Counted from the first letter of the stretch, positions 1 to 6,979 are shown. The stretch is DNA of 14,021 nt from Pseudomonadota bacterium (GCA_021818125.1 JAKAFG010000030.1:1-14021), one strand, 5' to 3'. The notes: generated from the letters alone by a model not told the origin. Made by a program: numbers and translations.

Positions 1-1449
1 CCCACTCTCCTGCATCTGTCGCAACGCTTCGACCAATAAAGCACTTTCGATACCCAGACTAAATACCCGGCAGGATAGCACCACCTGCTCAATCCCATGG
101 TCGCGCAGCAGGGCCAAAGCAACGAGGCCATGATTGGTAAAGCGATCTTCGGCGCGCGCTGCCAGCAACCAGCCTCCAGAAGCCAGCCAGTCCTGCAATT
201 CCGCATCGCTCCAGCGCTGGCCGGTGGTATTGAACTGATTGGTCCTGTTCAGCAGCTCCAGAGCGCGGGCATAACGGGAGTGCCCGACATCGACAATGCG
301 GTCAAAACGCAGCGTCAGACCCAAAGACCGCAGCCAGGTATCCCGATCCATATCCACCGCCGCCAGATCCCGCGCCGCTTTGGCCTGGATCGAGTTGGTG
401 CGGTGCGCAGATTCTTCGCTGACGCGTGCCACTTGGGTTTCGGGGGCATAGAGCAAGACATGTCGCCAGCGCTCGGGTGCGCTCGTCAAAAAGCGCATCC
501 GCGGAAAAGCCCGGCGCACCTCTTCGATCTCCAGGGGGTGGTCATCGATGAACAGGGCATGATCGGGCAGAATGTTGGTTGTGCGCAGAATCTGAGCGAT
601 GTTTTGGGATTTGGGCTGCCAGTTGATCTGCACGGAGCAAAAATCTTCCAGACGCAAGCGCTGGCCCCACAGTTGTTGGAACCTTTCACGGGTCGGTCCC
701 TCCTCGTTCTTGCTGCAGATGGCCAGCAATATCCCACGCCGCTTGCACTCCAGCAGGGCCTCGGCATAGCCCAGCGGCCAGCCTTCGGTATGCTGCCAGG
801 GGACGATCTCGTCCTCTTCTGCCAACACGCCGCGCCAAAGGGTATTATCCAGGTCGGTAATGATCAGTTTGACGGGGTCCTCCGCGCGCAATACCCGCAT
901 GGCGCCTTCCAGTCGCTCCAGTATATCCCGAGCTATCCATTCGCCCTGCACGCTCAACGGCGACAAGCCATTATGGGTATAGTGGGACAGATAGCCGTCG
1001 TACACACTGGCGTCGCCGTAATACTGGCGGATATCGTTGATTTCCAGATAATAGCCCCGCGGCGACGCGGCCAGATGGTCCTCCAGGGCATCGTTGAGGC
1101 CTCGGACCATGCGATACAGGGAACCCTGGCGGTTGCGCCCGAGAACGCCCGCCACCTGCGGAGGAGGTTCCAGCAGGGAGACAAAGAACACCGGCAAACC
1201 CGGTGGAATGGCGGCTAATATATGATCCACCACCTGCTGCAAGTTGAGGACAGCCTGCGCCTGAATCTGCCCCATATCCAGCTCTGGGCGCAGATGAAAA
1301 AGATCGCCGTCGCCCTCTTCTACCGACATGCTGAGGAGGGTGCGCAGGGTGAGATTGACAAGGACCACATCAAAGGCATCGGCAACTATCTGCCGATCTA
1401 CCTCCTGCAAGCCCGAATCCATGAGGTAATGCCGCATCGACCAGCCCAT
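1..1449 (-). CDS. FkbH-like HAD-IIIC family protein (C-terminus off window, N-terminus uncertain)
   Basis: This frame is open from the stop at 1495-1497 down to the left edge, giving about 483 residues from the ATG at 1447-1449. The first ~190 residues resemble the SGNH-hydrolase-like N-terminal part of long FkbH proteins. A HAD domain follows: DLDNT (residues 199-203, positions 841-855), CSKN (245-248), the PKSQN lysine (about 280) and FIDD (300-303). After it comes the FkbH C-terminal region, with motifs such as LNRTNQFNTTG and DRFTNHGLV. Classical FkbH enzymes load a glyceryl unit from 1,3-bisphosphoglycerate onto an acyl carrier protein. Long FkbH-like proteins are often found in surface-polysaccharide or secondary-metabolite loci. 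The exact substrate here is unknown, and no carrier protein is visible in the window. The family assignment is secure. The start is not: TTG 1468 and GTG 1459 are alternatives, and a frameshift may separate this frame from its true N-terminus. Confidence 0.85.
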   Translation of the reverse strand, partial: MGWSMRHYLMDSGLQEVDRQIVADAFDVVLVNLTLRTLLSMSVEEGDGDLFHLRPELDMGQIQAQAVLNLQQVVDHILAAIPPGLPVFFVSLLEPPPQVAGVLGRNRQGSLYRMVRGLNDALEDHLAASPRGYYLEINDIRQYYGDASVYDGYLSHYTHNGLSPLSVQGEWIARDILERLEGAMRVLRAEDPVKLIITDLDNTLWRGVLAEEDEIVPWQHTEGWPLGYAEALLECKRRGILLAICSKNEEGPTRERFQQLWGQRLRLEDFCSVQINWQPKSQNIAQILRTTNILPDHALFIDDHPLEIEEVRRAFPRMRFLTSAPERWRHVLLYAPETQVARVSEESAHRTNSIQAKAARDLAAVDMDRDTWLRSLGLTLRFDRIVDVGHSRYARALELLNRTNQFNTTGQRWSDAELQDWLASGGWLLAARAEDRFTNHGLVALALLRDHGIEQVVLSCRVFSLGIESALLVEALRQMQESG

Positions 1450-1595
1450 ATCCAGGGCCACCTGCAGCAAACTCTCGGCAGGCCGCCCTTCACTTCACCC
1501 TGAAACAACCTCGCAAGGGGCTGGAGGTGCGGGTGTTGGTGAGTGATTTCAGCGATCTCCGCATTGGAATGGTGGAACTGCGTAAGGAGGGCCAT
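1450..1595 (-). other. Possible out-of-frame N-terminal segment of the FkbH-like gene
   Basis: In a different minus-strand frame from the main FkbH-like reading, the ATG at 1593-1595 opens a segment ending near 1480-1500. It reads like the start of a long FkbH protein, with MALLTQFHHSNAEIAEI followed by LQPLARLFQGEV. Joining it to the main frame requires a one-base shift (one base missing here, or two extra) below position 1495. It would supply the N-terminal residues the main frame seems to lack. This is inference from sequence character only. The segment could be chance open frame, and it overlaps the upstream part of the plus-strand frame at 1527-2069. Confidence 0.35.
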
Positions 1596-2069
1596 TCTAC
1601 TCGCACCGCCGCCCTGCCAAGGGCAACCGCTCAAACCCGCCAACACCAGCAGAGCCCCATTGCCCTGGCTCACCGATACTGGGCGACACATCCCAGGATG
1701 AAATCCATAGTGGGTTACCCGGTGGGCCGGAGCATATATGCCACGGGCGAAGAGGGACTTCTCCTTTTTGGCCCGTATTTAGGCCTTCCAAAAGGACATT
1801 ATGTCGCCACCGTCTATGGCGCAACTCTGAAATCAGAGGGTTTGAACGACTGCTGGATGGATGTATCGTGGAACAGAGGCAACAATCTGGTGGTACGCCG
1901 GGCCATATATGCGGCAACAGCCGATGCGGTCGGTGAGTTGGGTCGCGTAGCCTTTGAATTGCAGGCCTATGCTGAAGATGTTGAAGTGCGGGTTTATGTG
2001 GCAACGGGTATCGCTATTCGCGTTGATGAAATTGCCATAAAGGAATCTAAGGAATCTAAGGATCGCTGA
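1527..2069 (+). CDS. Orphan beta-sandwich-like domain, likely remnant of a larger protein
   Basis: This is an open frame of 180 codons from GTG 1527, with AAGGGG about 6 nt upstream. Other starts are ATG 1569 and ATG 1698. The credible protein begins near residue 49 (HRYWATHPRM). It has alternating hydrophobic strands, with key stretches TGEEGLLLFGPYLGLPKGHY, LGRVAFELQAYAEDVEVRVY and a closing IRVDEIAI. I recognise this as the compact beta-rich domain often attached to glycosyltransferases and other polysaccharide-associated proteins, where a GPY-xx-LPxGxY turn is typical. No catalytic domain is attached. The first ~45 residues are low in character and lie opposite the FkbH-like N-terminal segment. 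The C-terminus is a short charged tail (KESKESKDR) made by a 9-bp tandem repeat. Function is unknown; a decayed C-terminal fragment is more likely than a complete gene. Confidence 0.5.
   Translation: MRVLVSDFSDLRIGMVELRKEGHSTRTAALPRATAQTRQHQQSPIALAHRYWATHPRMKSIVGYPVGRSIYATGEEGLLLFGPYLGLPKGHYVATVYGATLKSEGLNDCWMDVSWNRGNNLVVRRAIYAATADAVGELGRVAFELQAYAEDVEVRVYVATGIAIRVDEIAIKESKESKDR
2040..2063. repeat. Short 9-bp tandem repeat in the 3' end of the orphan domain gene
   Basis: AAGGAATCT occurs at 2040-2048 and 2049-2057, then a partial third copy (AAGGAT) at 2058-2063. The unit is a multiple of three, so copy changes would only lengthen or shorten the KES tail just before the stop codon at 2067-2069. 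Confidence 0.6.
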
Positions 2070-2143
2070 CATCGTGATCAAAGCGACTGGCGGATACCCG
2101 CGATTTTACCAATGTGCGGCTGTGGTGCAGGCTTATTTTATCG

Positions 2144-2166
2144 GAGGCCTCGCATAGCGGGGCTTT
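2144..2166 (+). terminator. Possible hairpin terminator after the orphan domain gene
   Basis: GCCTCGC (2147-2153) can pair with GCGGGGC (2157-2163) around a three-base ATA loop. The pairing includes one G-T pair and weak extension to 2144/2166. The run TTTCTGTT follows. It lies 75 nt past the stop at 2069 and just before coaBC. The T tract is interrupted, so termination strength is doubtful. The 168-base stretch 2070-2237 holds this hairpin and the promoter candidate below; I see nothing else in it. Confidence 0.35.
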
Positions 2167-2167
2167 C

Positions 2168-2176
2168 TGTTACTAT
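2168..2176 (+). promoter_or_regulatory. Candidate extended -10 promoter for coaBC-dut
   Basis: TGTTACTAT combines a TG extension with a TACTAT hexamer, about 60 nt before the chosen coaBC start. No good -35 hexamer lies 16-18 nt upstream, but extended -10 promoters can do without one. The hairpin at 2144-2166 would overlap the -35 region. This is pattern matching only. Confidence 0.35.
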
Positions 2177-2237
2177 AGAGAACAAACATTGTCGAAGGAC
2201 TATGACAAATGACCGGAAGCATAAGAGAGCCTGGGTG

Positions 2238-3488
2238 ATGGAAAGCATATTCAACACGACAGAGCCCCTGGCTGGCAAACGAATTCTTCTGGGTGTGGGC
2301 GGCAGCATTGCCGCCTACAAGAGCCCGGAGATCGTGCGCGCCCTGCGCCAGGCCGGAGCAGCGCTGCGCGTGGTCATGACACGGGGCGCTGCACAGTTTG
2401 TAACGCCGCTGACTTTGCAGGCCGTGAGTGGGGAGCCCGTGCGTAGCGACCTCTTTGCCGCCGCCGAAGAGGCGGCCATGGACCACATCCGCCTGGCACG
2501 CTGGGCCGACGCCCTCCTAATCGCACCCATCTCCGCCAATGGAATGGCCCGTCTCGCCCAAGGTTTGGCCGATGACCTGCTCAGTACCATCGTTCTCGCC
2601 AACCGTGCGCCGCTCTTTCTCGCACCCGCGATGAACAGTGCCATGTGGGCACACCCTGCGACGCAGCGCAATGTCGCCCAGTTGCGGGCGGATGGCGCCC
2701 ACTTTTTGGGTCCGGGCAGCGGCAGTCTCGCCTGTGGTGAGGAAGGTACCGGGCGACTGTTGGCACCAGAGCGCATGGTGGGTGAACTACGTCTCGCTCT
2801 GGCTGAAAAAACCCTGCGCGGGCAACGTGTCCTCATTACCGCCGGGCCAACCTGGGAAGCGATCGACCCCGCTCGCGGTCTAAGCAATCGCGCCAGTGGC
2901 CGCCAGGGTTTTGCCCTCGCCCAGGCCTGCGCGGAAGCGGGGGCGGATGTGTTGCTGATTACCGGCCCTACCCATGAGCAAACGCCGCCGGGAGTAAGCC
3001 GCCAGGATGTTCTCTCTGCACAGGACATGCTCGCGGCCTGTCTGCAGGCACTGGACAAACCCACGGATATCCTCATCGCCAATGCCGCCGTCGCCGACCA
3101 CAGGCCGAGTCAGTTCAGCGCGCATAAACTAGGCAAAATGGATATCGCAAACCCGTTGCCTCTCAGCATTAATCCCGATATCGTCAGCACGGTCCATCAG
3201 GACCCTCGGCGACCACGCTATATTGTCGCTTTTGCCGCCGAGACCCACAACCACCTCGCCGCAGCAAGCGCCAAGGCGCAGCGCAAGGGGGCGGACATCA
3301 TCGTAGTCAACGATATTACTTCTGCCGATATGGGGATGGGTGCTGCCGACAATGCCTGCAGTATTTTGCAGGGCGAACGGGTACAGCACATCCCCCGTTG
3401 CAGCAAAATGGATCTCGCGCGCCATCTGGTGCGTCACCTCAGCACGTTTTTTCCACCTTCCGGTACCGGAGTCCAAAGACCTTCATGA
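2238..3488 (+). CDS. coaBC: Bifunctional phosphopantothenoylcysteine decarboxylase / phosphopantothenate-cysteine ligase
   Basis: This cytosolic enzyme performs two successive steps of coenzyme A synthesis. CoaB ligates cysteine to 4'-phosphopantothenate using CTP, and the FMN-dependent CoaC decarboxylates the product to 4'-phosphopantetheine. From ATG 2238 it has 416 residues, close to the usual ~400. The CoaC half (about 1-190) shows GVGGSIAAYK, the catalytic His83 in MDHIRL, Asn133 in APAMNSAMW and Cys166 in SLACGEEGTGR. The CoaB half (about 191-416) begins with RVLITAGPTWEAID, has the conserved Asn217 in LSNRASG, and contains AAVADHRP followed by a lysine-bearing HKLGK segment. ATG 2238 is chosen because LAGKRILLGV then falls where family N-termini start, and AAGAGAG lies about 8 nt upstream. 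ATG 2202, with AAGGA too close, would add 12 residues. Its stop overlaps the dut start by four bases. Confidence 0.96.
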   Translation: MESIFNTTEPLAGKRILLGVGGSIAAYKSPEIVRALRQAGAALRVVMTRGAAQFVTPLTLQAVSGEPVRSDLFAAAEEAAMDHIRLARWADALLIAPISANGMARLAQGLADDLLSTIVLANRAPLFLAPAMNSAMWAHPATQRNVAQLRADGAHFLGPGSGSLACGEEGTGRLLAPERMVGELRLALAEKTLRGQRVLITAGPTWEAIDPARGLSNRASGRQGFALAQACAEAGADVLLITGPTHEQTPPGVSRQDVLSAQDMLAACLQALDKPTDILIANAAVADHRPSQFSAHKLGKMDIANPLPLSINPDIVSTVHQDPRRPRYIVAFAAETHNHLAAASAKAQRKGADIIVVNDITSADMGMGAADNACSILQGERVQHIPRCSKMDLARHLVRHLSTFFPPSGTGVQRPS

Positions 3489-3937
3489 ATAGCCTGCAAA
3501 TTCGCATCCTTGATCCACGCATCGGCCAGGAATGGCCCCTCCCCCATTATGCCAGCGCCGACGCCGCAGGCATGGACCTGCGCGCCTGCCTGGACACCCC
3601 GCTGCAACTGGCTCCCGGGCAGGCAGAACTCGTCTCCGCCGGGTTTGCCATGCATATCGGCGACCCGCAGGTTACGGCACTGTTACTGCCGCGCTCTGGT
3701 CTCGGGCATCGCGGCCTGGTACTGGGTAATCTGGTCGGTCTCATTGATGCGGACTATCAGGGGCCACTGAAGGTTTCTCTGTGGAATCGCGGCACTGCAG
3801 AAATGGTCATTGAACCCGGTGAGCGCGTAGCGCAAATGGTGCTGGTGCCGATTATTCGCCCTGACATTACGGTGGTGGCCAGTTTTACCGCTAGCGAACG
3901 GGGCGCCGCAGGCTTTGGCAGCACCGGACGTCAGTAG
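3485..3937 (+). CDS. dut: Deoxyuridine 5'-triphosphate nucleotidohydrolase (dUTPase)
   Basis: It hydrolyses dUTP to dUMP and pyrophosphate, keeping uracil out of DNA and supplying dUMP for thymidylate synthesis. The 150-residue length is typical of the homotrimeric family. All five motifs are present: AAGMDL (27-32), PRSGL (69-73), GLIDADYQG (85-93, with the catalytic Asp88), PGERVAQM (111-118) and RGAAGFGSTG (139-148). Motif II reads PRSGLGHRGLVLGN, one residue shorter than E. coli as I recall it (HKHG there, HRG here). Motif V has Ala-Ala where many homologues have a charged residue then Gly. ATG 3485 overlaps the coaBC stop as ATGA, so translation is probably coupled. The coaBC-dut pairing is common in Proteobacteria. 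The unit ends at the terminator at 4003-4036. Confidence 0.97.
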   Translation: MNSLQIRILDPRIGQEWPLPHYASADAAGMDLRACLDTPLQLAPGQAELVSAGFAMHIGDPQVTALLLPRSGLGHRGLVLGNLVGLIDADYQGPLKVSLWNRGTAEMVIEPGERVAQMVLVPIIRPDITVVASFTASERGAAGFGSTGRQ

Positions 3938-4002
3938 ACACCAACATGCCAGTATCCCTCTATACAGCCCGGCTTTGCCGCGCATCCTGAAAATCGTCAA
4001 TT

Positions 4003-4036
4003 AAAAAACCGGCCTCGAGCATCAGGCCGGTTTTTT
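4003..4036. terminator. Bidirectional intrinsic terminator between dut and rplQ
   Basis: Six A residues (4003-4008) precede CCGGCCT (4009-4015), an eight-base loop, then AGGCCGG (4024-4030) and six T residues (4031-4036). The perfect 7-bp GC-rich stem with A and T tracts on either side works in both directions. It lies 65 nt after dut and 16 nt after the minus-strand rplQ stop, so it should end both convergent transcripts. Confidence 0.92.
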
Positions 4037-4052
4037 CAGAGCAATCTCTAAA

Positions 4053-4427
4053 CTATTCAGCAGTGGCTGCTTGCCGATCTACAAGCTCAACAATAGCCAA
4101 CGGCGCATTGTCACCAGCCCGAAAGCCGTACTTAACAATACGCAGATATCCACCTGGACGCGCCAGATAGTGCGGACCGAGATCATCAAACAACTTGACC
4201 ACCGCCTGGCGATCACGCAAACGCGAAAACGCCAGCCGCCGCTTGGCCACTGTCGCATCCTTCGCCAGCGTGATCATCGGCTCCGCAAAACGCCGCAGCT
4301 CTTTCGCCTTGGGCAACGTGGTGACAATTCGCTCATGATGAAACAAGGACACCATCATATTGGCGAACATCGCCTGCCGATGACTACTATTACGATTTAA
4401 CTGCTTACCACTTTTGCGATGACGCAT
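4053..4427 (-). CDS. rplQ: 50S ribosomal protein L17
   Basis: L17 is a 23S rRNA-binding large-subunit protein near the exit tunnel region. The 124 residues match the family, beginning MRHRKSGKQLNRNSSHR and continuing with MFANMMVSLFHHERIVTTLPKAKELR in register with other L17 sequences. The C-terminus GDNAPLAIVELVDR is also typical. It is the last gene of the cluster, 30 nt after rpoA, as in the alpha operon of most bacteria. Its stop is 16 nt from the edge of the strong terminator at 4003-4036. Nothing unusual was seen. Confidence 0.98.
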   Translation of the reverse strand: MRHRKSGKQLNRNSSHRQAMFANMMVSLFHHERIVTTLPKAKELRRFAEPMITLAKDATVAKRRLAFSRLRDRQAVVKLFDDLGPHYLARPGGYLRIVKYGFRAGDNAPLAIVELVDRQAATAE

Positions 4428-4457
4428 AACCCCATTCCCTCTACAAAATTTCTAACG

Positions 4458-5477
4458 TTAACTGCTGATCGAATCCGCATCGGCAGTTCGCCCAGGCACC
4501 GGTGGCAAATTTTCCGGTGGCCAATTGTCGAGTCGCATCCCCAACGTAAGGCCATGCGCCACTAAAACTTCTTTTATCTCGTTGAGAGACTTGCGTCCAA
4601 GATTAGGCGCCTTCAAAAGCTCCTGCTCCGACTTCTGGACCAAATCTCCGATGTAAAAAATATCCTCAGCTTTCAAACAGTTCGCCGATCGCACCGTAAG
4701 CTCCAGGTCATCGACCGGGCGAACCAACAATGGCGTAAGACTCTCATTGGTCTGCGCCTGTGACGCCTCAGGTATTGCCTTCGTTTCCGCACCGGCTAAC
4801 ACACCGAGCTGACTGCGGAAAATACGGGAAGCCTCTTGCACTGCCCAAATCGGATCGACTACGCCATTCGTCTCGACATCGAGTATCAGACGATCCAGGT
4901 CGGTACGCTGCTCCACCCGGGCGCTTTCCACCAGATAGCTTACGCGCAATACGGGACTGAAACTCGCGTCCAGAGCCATCACGCCGATGCGCTTTTCATG
5001 ACTCTGACGACGTGTAGCCGCCGCGTCATAACCCCGGCCCTCGTCAATACGCAAATGAAGCACCAGTTCAACGTCGCGGGTTAAAGTGGCGATCACCTGA
5101 TCAGGATTGGCCACCTCAATGCCATGCTCAGACACGATATCCGCACCCGTCATTTGACCGGGGCCACGCTTACGCAGCGTCACCACCGCGTCTCCGCGTC
5201 CATGCGCACGAACTGCCAACATTTTCAAGTTGAGCAGAATATCCACAACATCTTCCTGCACCCCTTCGATGCTGGAATATTCGTGCAACACCCCTTCAAT
5301 CTCAACCTCTGTAACCGCCGCACCTTTGAGGGACGATAACAACACTCGGCGCAACCCACTACCCAAGGTGTGACCAAAGCCACGCTCCAAGGGTCCGAGG
5401 GCAATACGCGCACGGTGTGCTGAAACTACTTCCACATCGACGCCCTGCGGACGCAACAGCTCTCCTACCTCAGTCAT
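4458..5477 (-). CDS. rpoA: DNA-directed RNA polymerase subunit alpha
   Basis: The alpha subunit dimerises to nucleate RNA polymerase assembly, and its C-terminal domain contacts UP-element DNA and activators. At 339 residues it is slightly longer than E. coli alpha (329), mainly through the tail after NWPPENLPPV. The N-terminal assembly domain (about 1-232) has ERGFGHTLGSGLRRVLLSS and LHEYSSIEGVQEDV. A linker (about 233-247) leads to the C-terminal domain (about 248-325). There TVRSANCLKAEDIFYIGDL contains the DNA-contacting arginine (Arg263, equivalent to E. coli Arg265) and asparagine (Asn266), followed by the helix-hairpin-helix PNLGRKSLNEIK. ATG 5477 follows a GAGGAA ribosome-binding site. 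It lies between rpsD (22 nt) and rplQ (30 nt), the standard alpha-operon position. Confidence 0.99.
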   Translation of the reverse strand: MTEVGELLRPQGVDVEVVSAHRARIALGPLERGFGHTLGSGLRRVLLSSLKGAAVTEVEIEGVLHEYSSIEGVQEDVVDILLNLKMLAVRAHGRGDAVVTLRKRGPGQMTGADIVSEHGIEVANPDQVIATLTRDVELVLHLRIDEGRGYDAAATRRQSHEKRIGVMALDASFSPVLRVSYLVESARVEQRTDLDRLILDVETNGVVDPIWAVQEASRIFRSQLGVLAGAETKAIPEASQAQTNESLTPLLVRPVDDLELTVRSANCLKAEDIFYIGDLVQKSEQELLKAPNLGRKSLNEIKEVLVAHGLTLGMRLDNWPPENLPPVPGRTADADSISS

Positions 5478-5499
5478 AAGCGTTCCTCAACCCCCGGTC

Positions 5500-6126
5500 T
5501 TACTTAGAGTACAACTCCACGACGACCTGTTCGTTCAAATCCGAAGCGATATCTTCTCGCACCGGTACGGCTTTGATAGTGGCCTTGAGTTCGGTAGTAT
5601 CCATACTCACCCATTCCGGGAAACCACGGCCAGCCGCAGCCTCTACCGCAGAGACAATACGCATGTGCGCCCGAGCACCCTCCGCAACGCGCACCTCGTC
5701 ACCGGCGCGGACCTGATAAGAAGGGATATCCACACGCCGTCCATTCACCAGAATGTGACCGTGGCGAACCACCTGCCGCGCTTCAGCACGAGATGCGCCG
5801 AACCCTAAACGATAGGCCACATTGTCGAGACGCAACTCCAGAAAGCGCAGCAACAACTCACCGGTAACGCCCCGCGTCTGGCTGGCACGCTGGAAATAGC
5901 GACGGAACTGTCCTTCCAGCACGCCGTAGATACGACGGATTTTTTGCTTTTCACGCAACTGACCGCCATATTCACTGACACGTCCGCGCCGCTGACCATG
6001 CTGCCCTGGGGCGTAGGCTCGTATACTCACTGGACATTTATCAGAAAAGCATTTCTCGCCTTTGAGAAATAATTTTCCACCTTCGCGCCGACATAAACGG
6101 CAACTCGGACCCGTATATTTAGCCAC
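5500..6126 (-). CDS. rpsD: 30S ribosomal protein S4, zinc-motif type
   Basis: S4 is a primary 16S rRNA binder that starts assembly of the 30S body. In E. coli it also represses the alpha operon. The 208-residue protein has an N-terminal four-cysteine cluster (Cys9, Cys12, Cys26, Cys31) that would bind zinc, as in Bacillus- and Thermus-type S4; E. coli S4 lacks this set. The S4 RNA-binding domain follows (about 97-160), with LELRLDNVAYRLGFGASRAEARQVV and HGHILVNGRRVDIPSY. The start is GTG 6126 with a GGAGG sequence upstream. It sits 20 nt after rpsK and 22 nt before rpoA, the proteobacterial order. Confidence 0.98.
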   Translation of the reverse strand: MAKYTGPSCRLCRREGGKLFLKGEKCFSDKCPVSIRAYAPGQHGQRRGRVSEYGGQLREKQKIRRIYGVLEGQFRRYFQRASQTRGVTGELLLRFLELRLDNVAYRLGFGASRAEARQVVRHGHILVNGRRVDIPSYQVRAGDEVRVAEGARAHMRIVSAVEAAAGRGFPEWVSMDTTELKATIKAVPVREDIASDLNEQVVVELYSK

Positions 6127-6146
6127 AGATAACCTCCACCTAAAAA

Positions 6147-6542
6147 TTAAACACGCCGCTTTTTAGGCGGACGGCATCCGTTATGGGGAATCGGCGTCAC
6201 GTCGCGAATGCTCGCAATACGGAAGCCAATAGAATGAAGTGCACGCACCGTACTCTCTCGACCCGGCCCCGGTCCCCGTACTTCGACATCCAAGTTCTTC
6301 ACACCATATTCCTGCGCTTTTTTGCCCGCGTTTTCCGCCGCCACCTGTGCAGCGAAAGGTGTACTTTTACGTGAACCACGGAACCCCGACCCGCCCGAGC
6401 TGGCCCAGGTTAAAACGTTACCCTGACGATCACTGATCGTGATAATCGTGTTGTTGAAGGATGCATAAATATGCGCGACACCATCAAGAACGTTTTTCTT
6501 GACCTTCTTTCGCACACGGGAGTTCGCTTGTGTTTTCGCCAT
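6147..6542 (-). CDS. rpsK: 30S ribosomal protein S11
   Basis: S11 sits on the 30S platform, where it helps form the mRNA exit region and the 16S 3' end environment. At 131 residues it has the expected length. Diagnostic stretches are GVAHIYASFNNTIITISDRQ, SSGGSGFRGSRKSTPFAAQ, VRGPGPGRESTVRAL and the highly conserved C-terminus TPIPHNGCRPPKKRRV. ATG 6542 has AGGAAG upstream. It is 17 nt from rpsM and 20 nt from rpsD. Confidence 0.99.
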   Translation of the reverse strand: MAKTQANSRVRKKVKKNVLDGVAHIYASFNNTIITISDRQGNVLTWASSGGSGFRGSRKSTPFAAQVAAENAGKKAQEYGVKNLDVEVRGPGPGRESTVRALHSIGFRIASIRDVTPIPHNGCRPPKKRRV

Positions 6543-6559
6543 TGCTAGAATCTTCCTGC

Positions 6560-6916
6560 TTAACGCGTAATGGACTTAGCGGGGCCCTTGCGCGTACGCG
6601 CATTGGTCTTTGTCCGCTGGCCGTGAACGGGGAGACCGCGGCGATGCCGTATACCGCGATAACAACCCAAATCCATCAGACGTTTGATATTCATGGTGAC
6701 TTCGCGGCGTAAGTCGCCCTCCACCAGGAACTTCGCAACCTCTGAACGTATGCGTTCCAGCTCAGGCTCGCTGATATCCTTGACTCGCATATCAAAGGCG
6801 ATTTCCGCAGCGCTCAAAACATACTGCGCACGCCTCCTACCAATGCCATAAATATACGTCAAGGCAATTTCTATTTGTTTATTGTTCGGAATATTTACAC
6901 CAGCGATGCGGGCCAT
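6560..6916 (-). CDS. rpsM: 30S ribosomal protein S13
   Basis: S13 is a 30S head protein that forms the intersubunit bridge with L5 and contacts the P-site tRNA through its basic tail. From ATG 6916 it has 118 residues, matching the family, and begins MARIAGVNIPNNKQIEIAL. The helix-hairpin-helix-like TYIYGIGRRRAQ and the C-terminal GLPVHGQRTKTNARTRKGP are typical. An upstream in-frame start at 6961 would add 15 residues, but the strong TTGGAGGAATT ribosome-binding site sits just before 6916. The 63-nt gap before it is the longest in the cluster and holds a small inverted repeat (6940-6954). Confidence 0.98.
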   Translation of the reverse strand: MARIAGVNIPNNKQIEIALTYIYGIGRRRAQYVLSAAEIAFDMRVKDISEPELERIRSEVAKFLVEGDLRREVTMNIKRLMDLGCYRGIRHRRGLPVHGQRTKTNARTRKGPAKSITR

Positions 6917-6939
6917 CCGCAATTCCTCCAAGAGACTGA

Positions 6940-6954
6940 GTGGGTTGACCCCAC
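6940..6954 (-). promoter_or_regulatory. Small stem-loop in the rpsM leader
   Basis: Read on the minus strand, GTGGG and CCCAC form a perfect 5-bp stem around a five-base GTCAA loop, about 24 nt before the rpsM start. In E. coli the S4 repressor binds a structured rpsM leader, so this position is suggestive. The stem is short and no pseudoknot was traced by eye. Confidence 0.3.
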
Positions 6955-6979
6955 AGACCAAACAGTTTCGCCTACCGCC

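Noticed and set aside
97..1218. Long plus-strand open frame of 373 codons
   Set aside because: It lies antisense to the FkbH-like gene, whose HAD motifs are clear. The plus-strand protein shows no recognisable domain and has the Gln/Gly/Arg-rich look of a shadow frame.
1583..1591. Strong Shine-Dalgarno-like TAAGGAGGG on the plus strand
   Set aside because: No ATG, GTG or TTG follows at usable spacing in any frame, so it does not mark a start.
1620..1691. Lipoprotein-like signal (LLVLAGLSGC) on the minus strand
   Set aside because: It lies opposite the more convincing plus-strand domain region, has no good ribosome-binding site, and leads into the FkbH-like segment rather than an exported protein. 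Probably chance.
2315..3082. 255-codon minus-strand open frame opposite coaBC
   Set aside because: Shadow of coaBC: serine-, alanine- and arginine-rich, no family features, and coaBC motifs are complete on the other strand.
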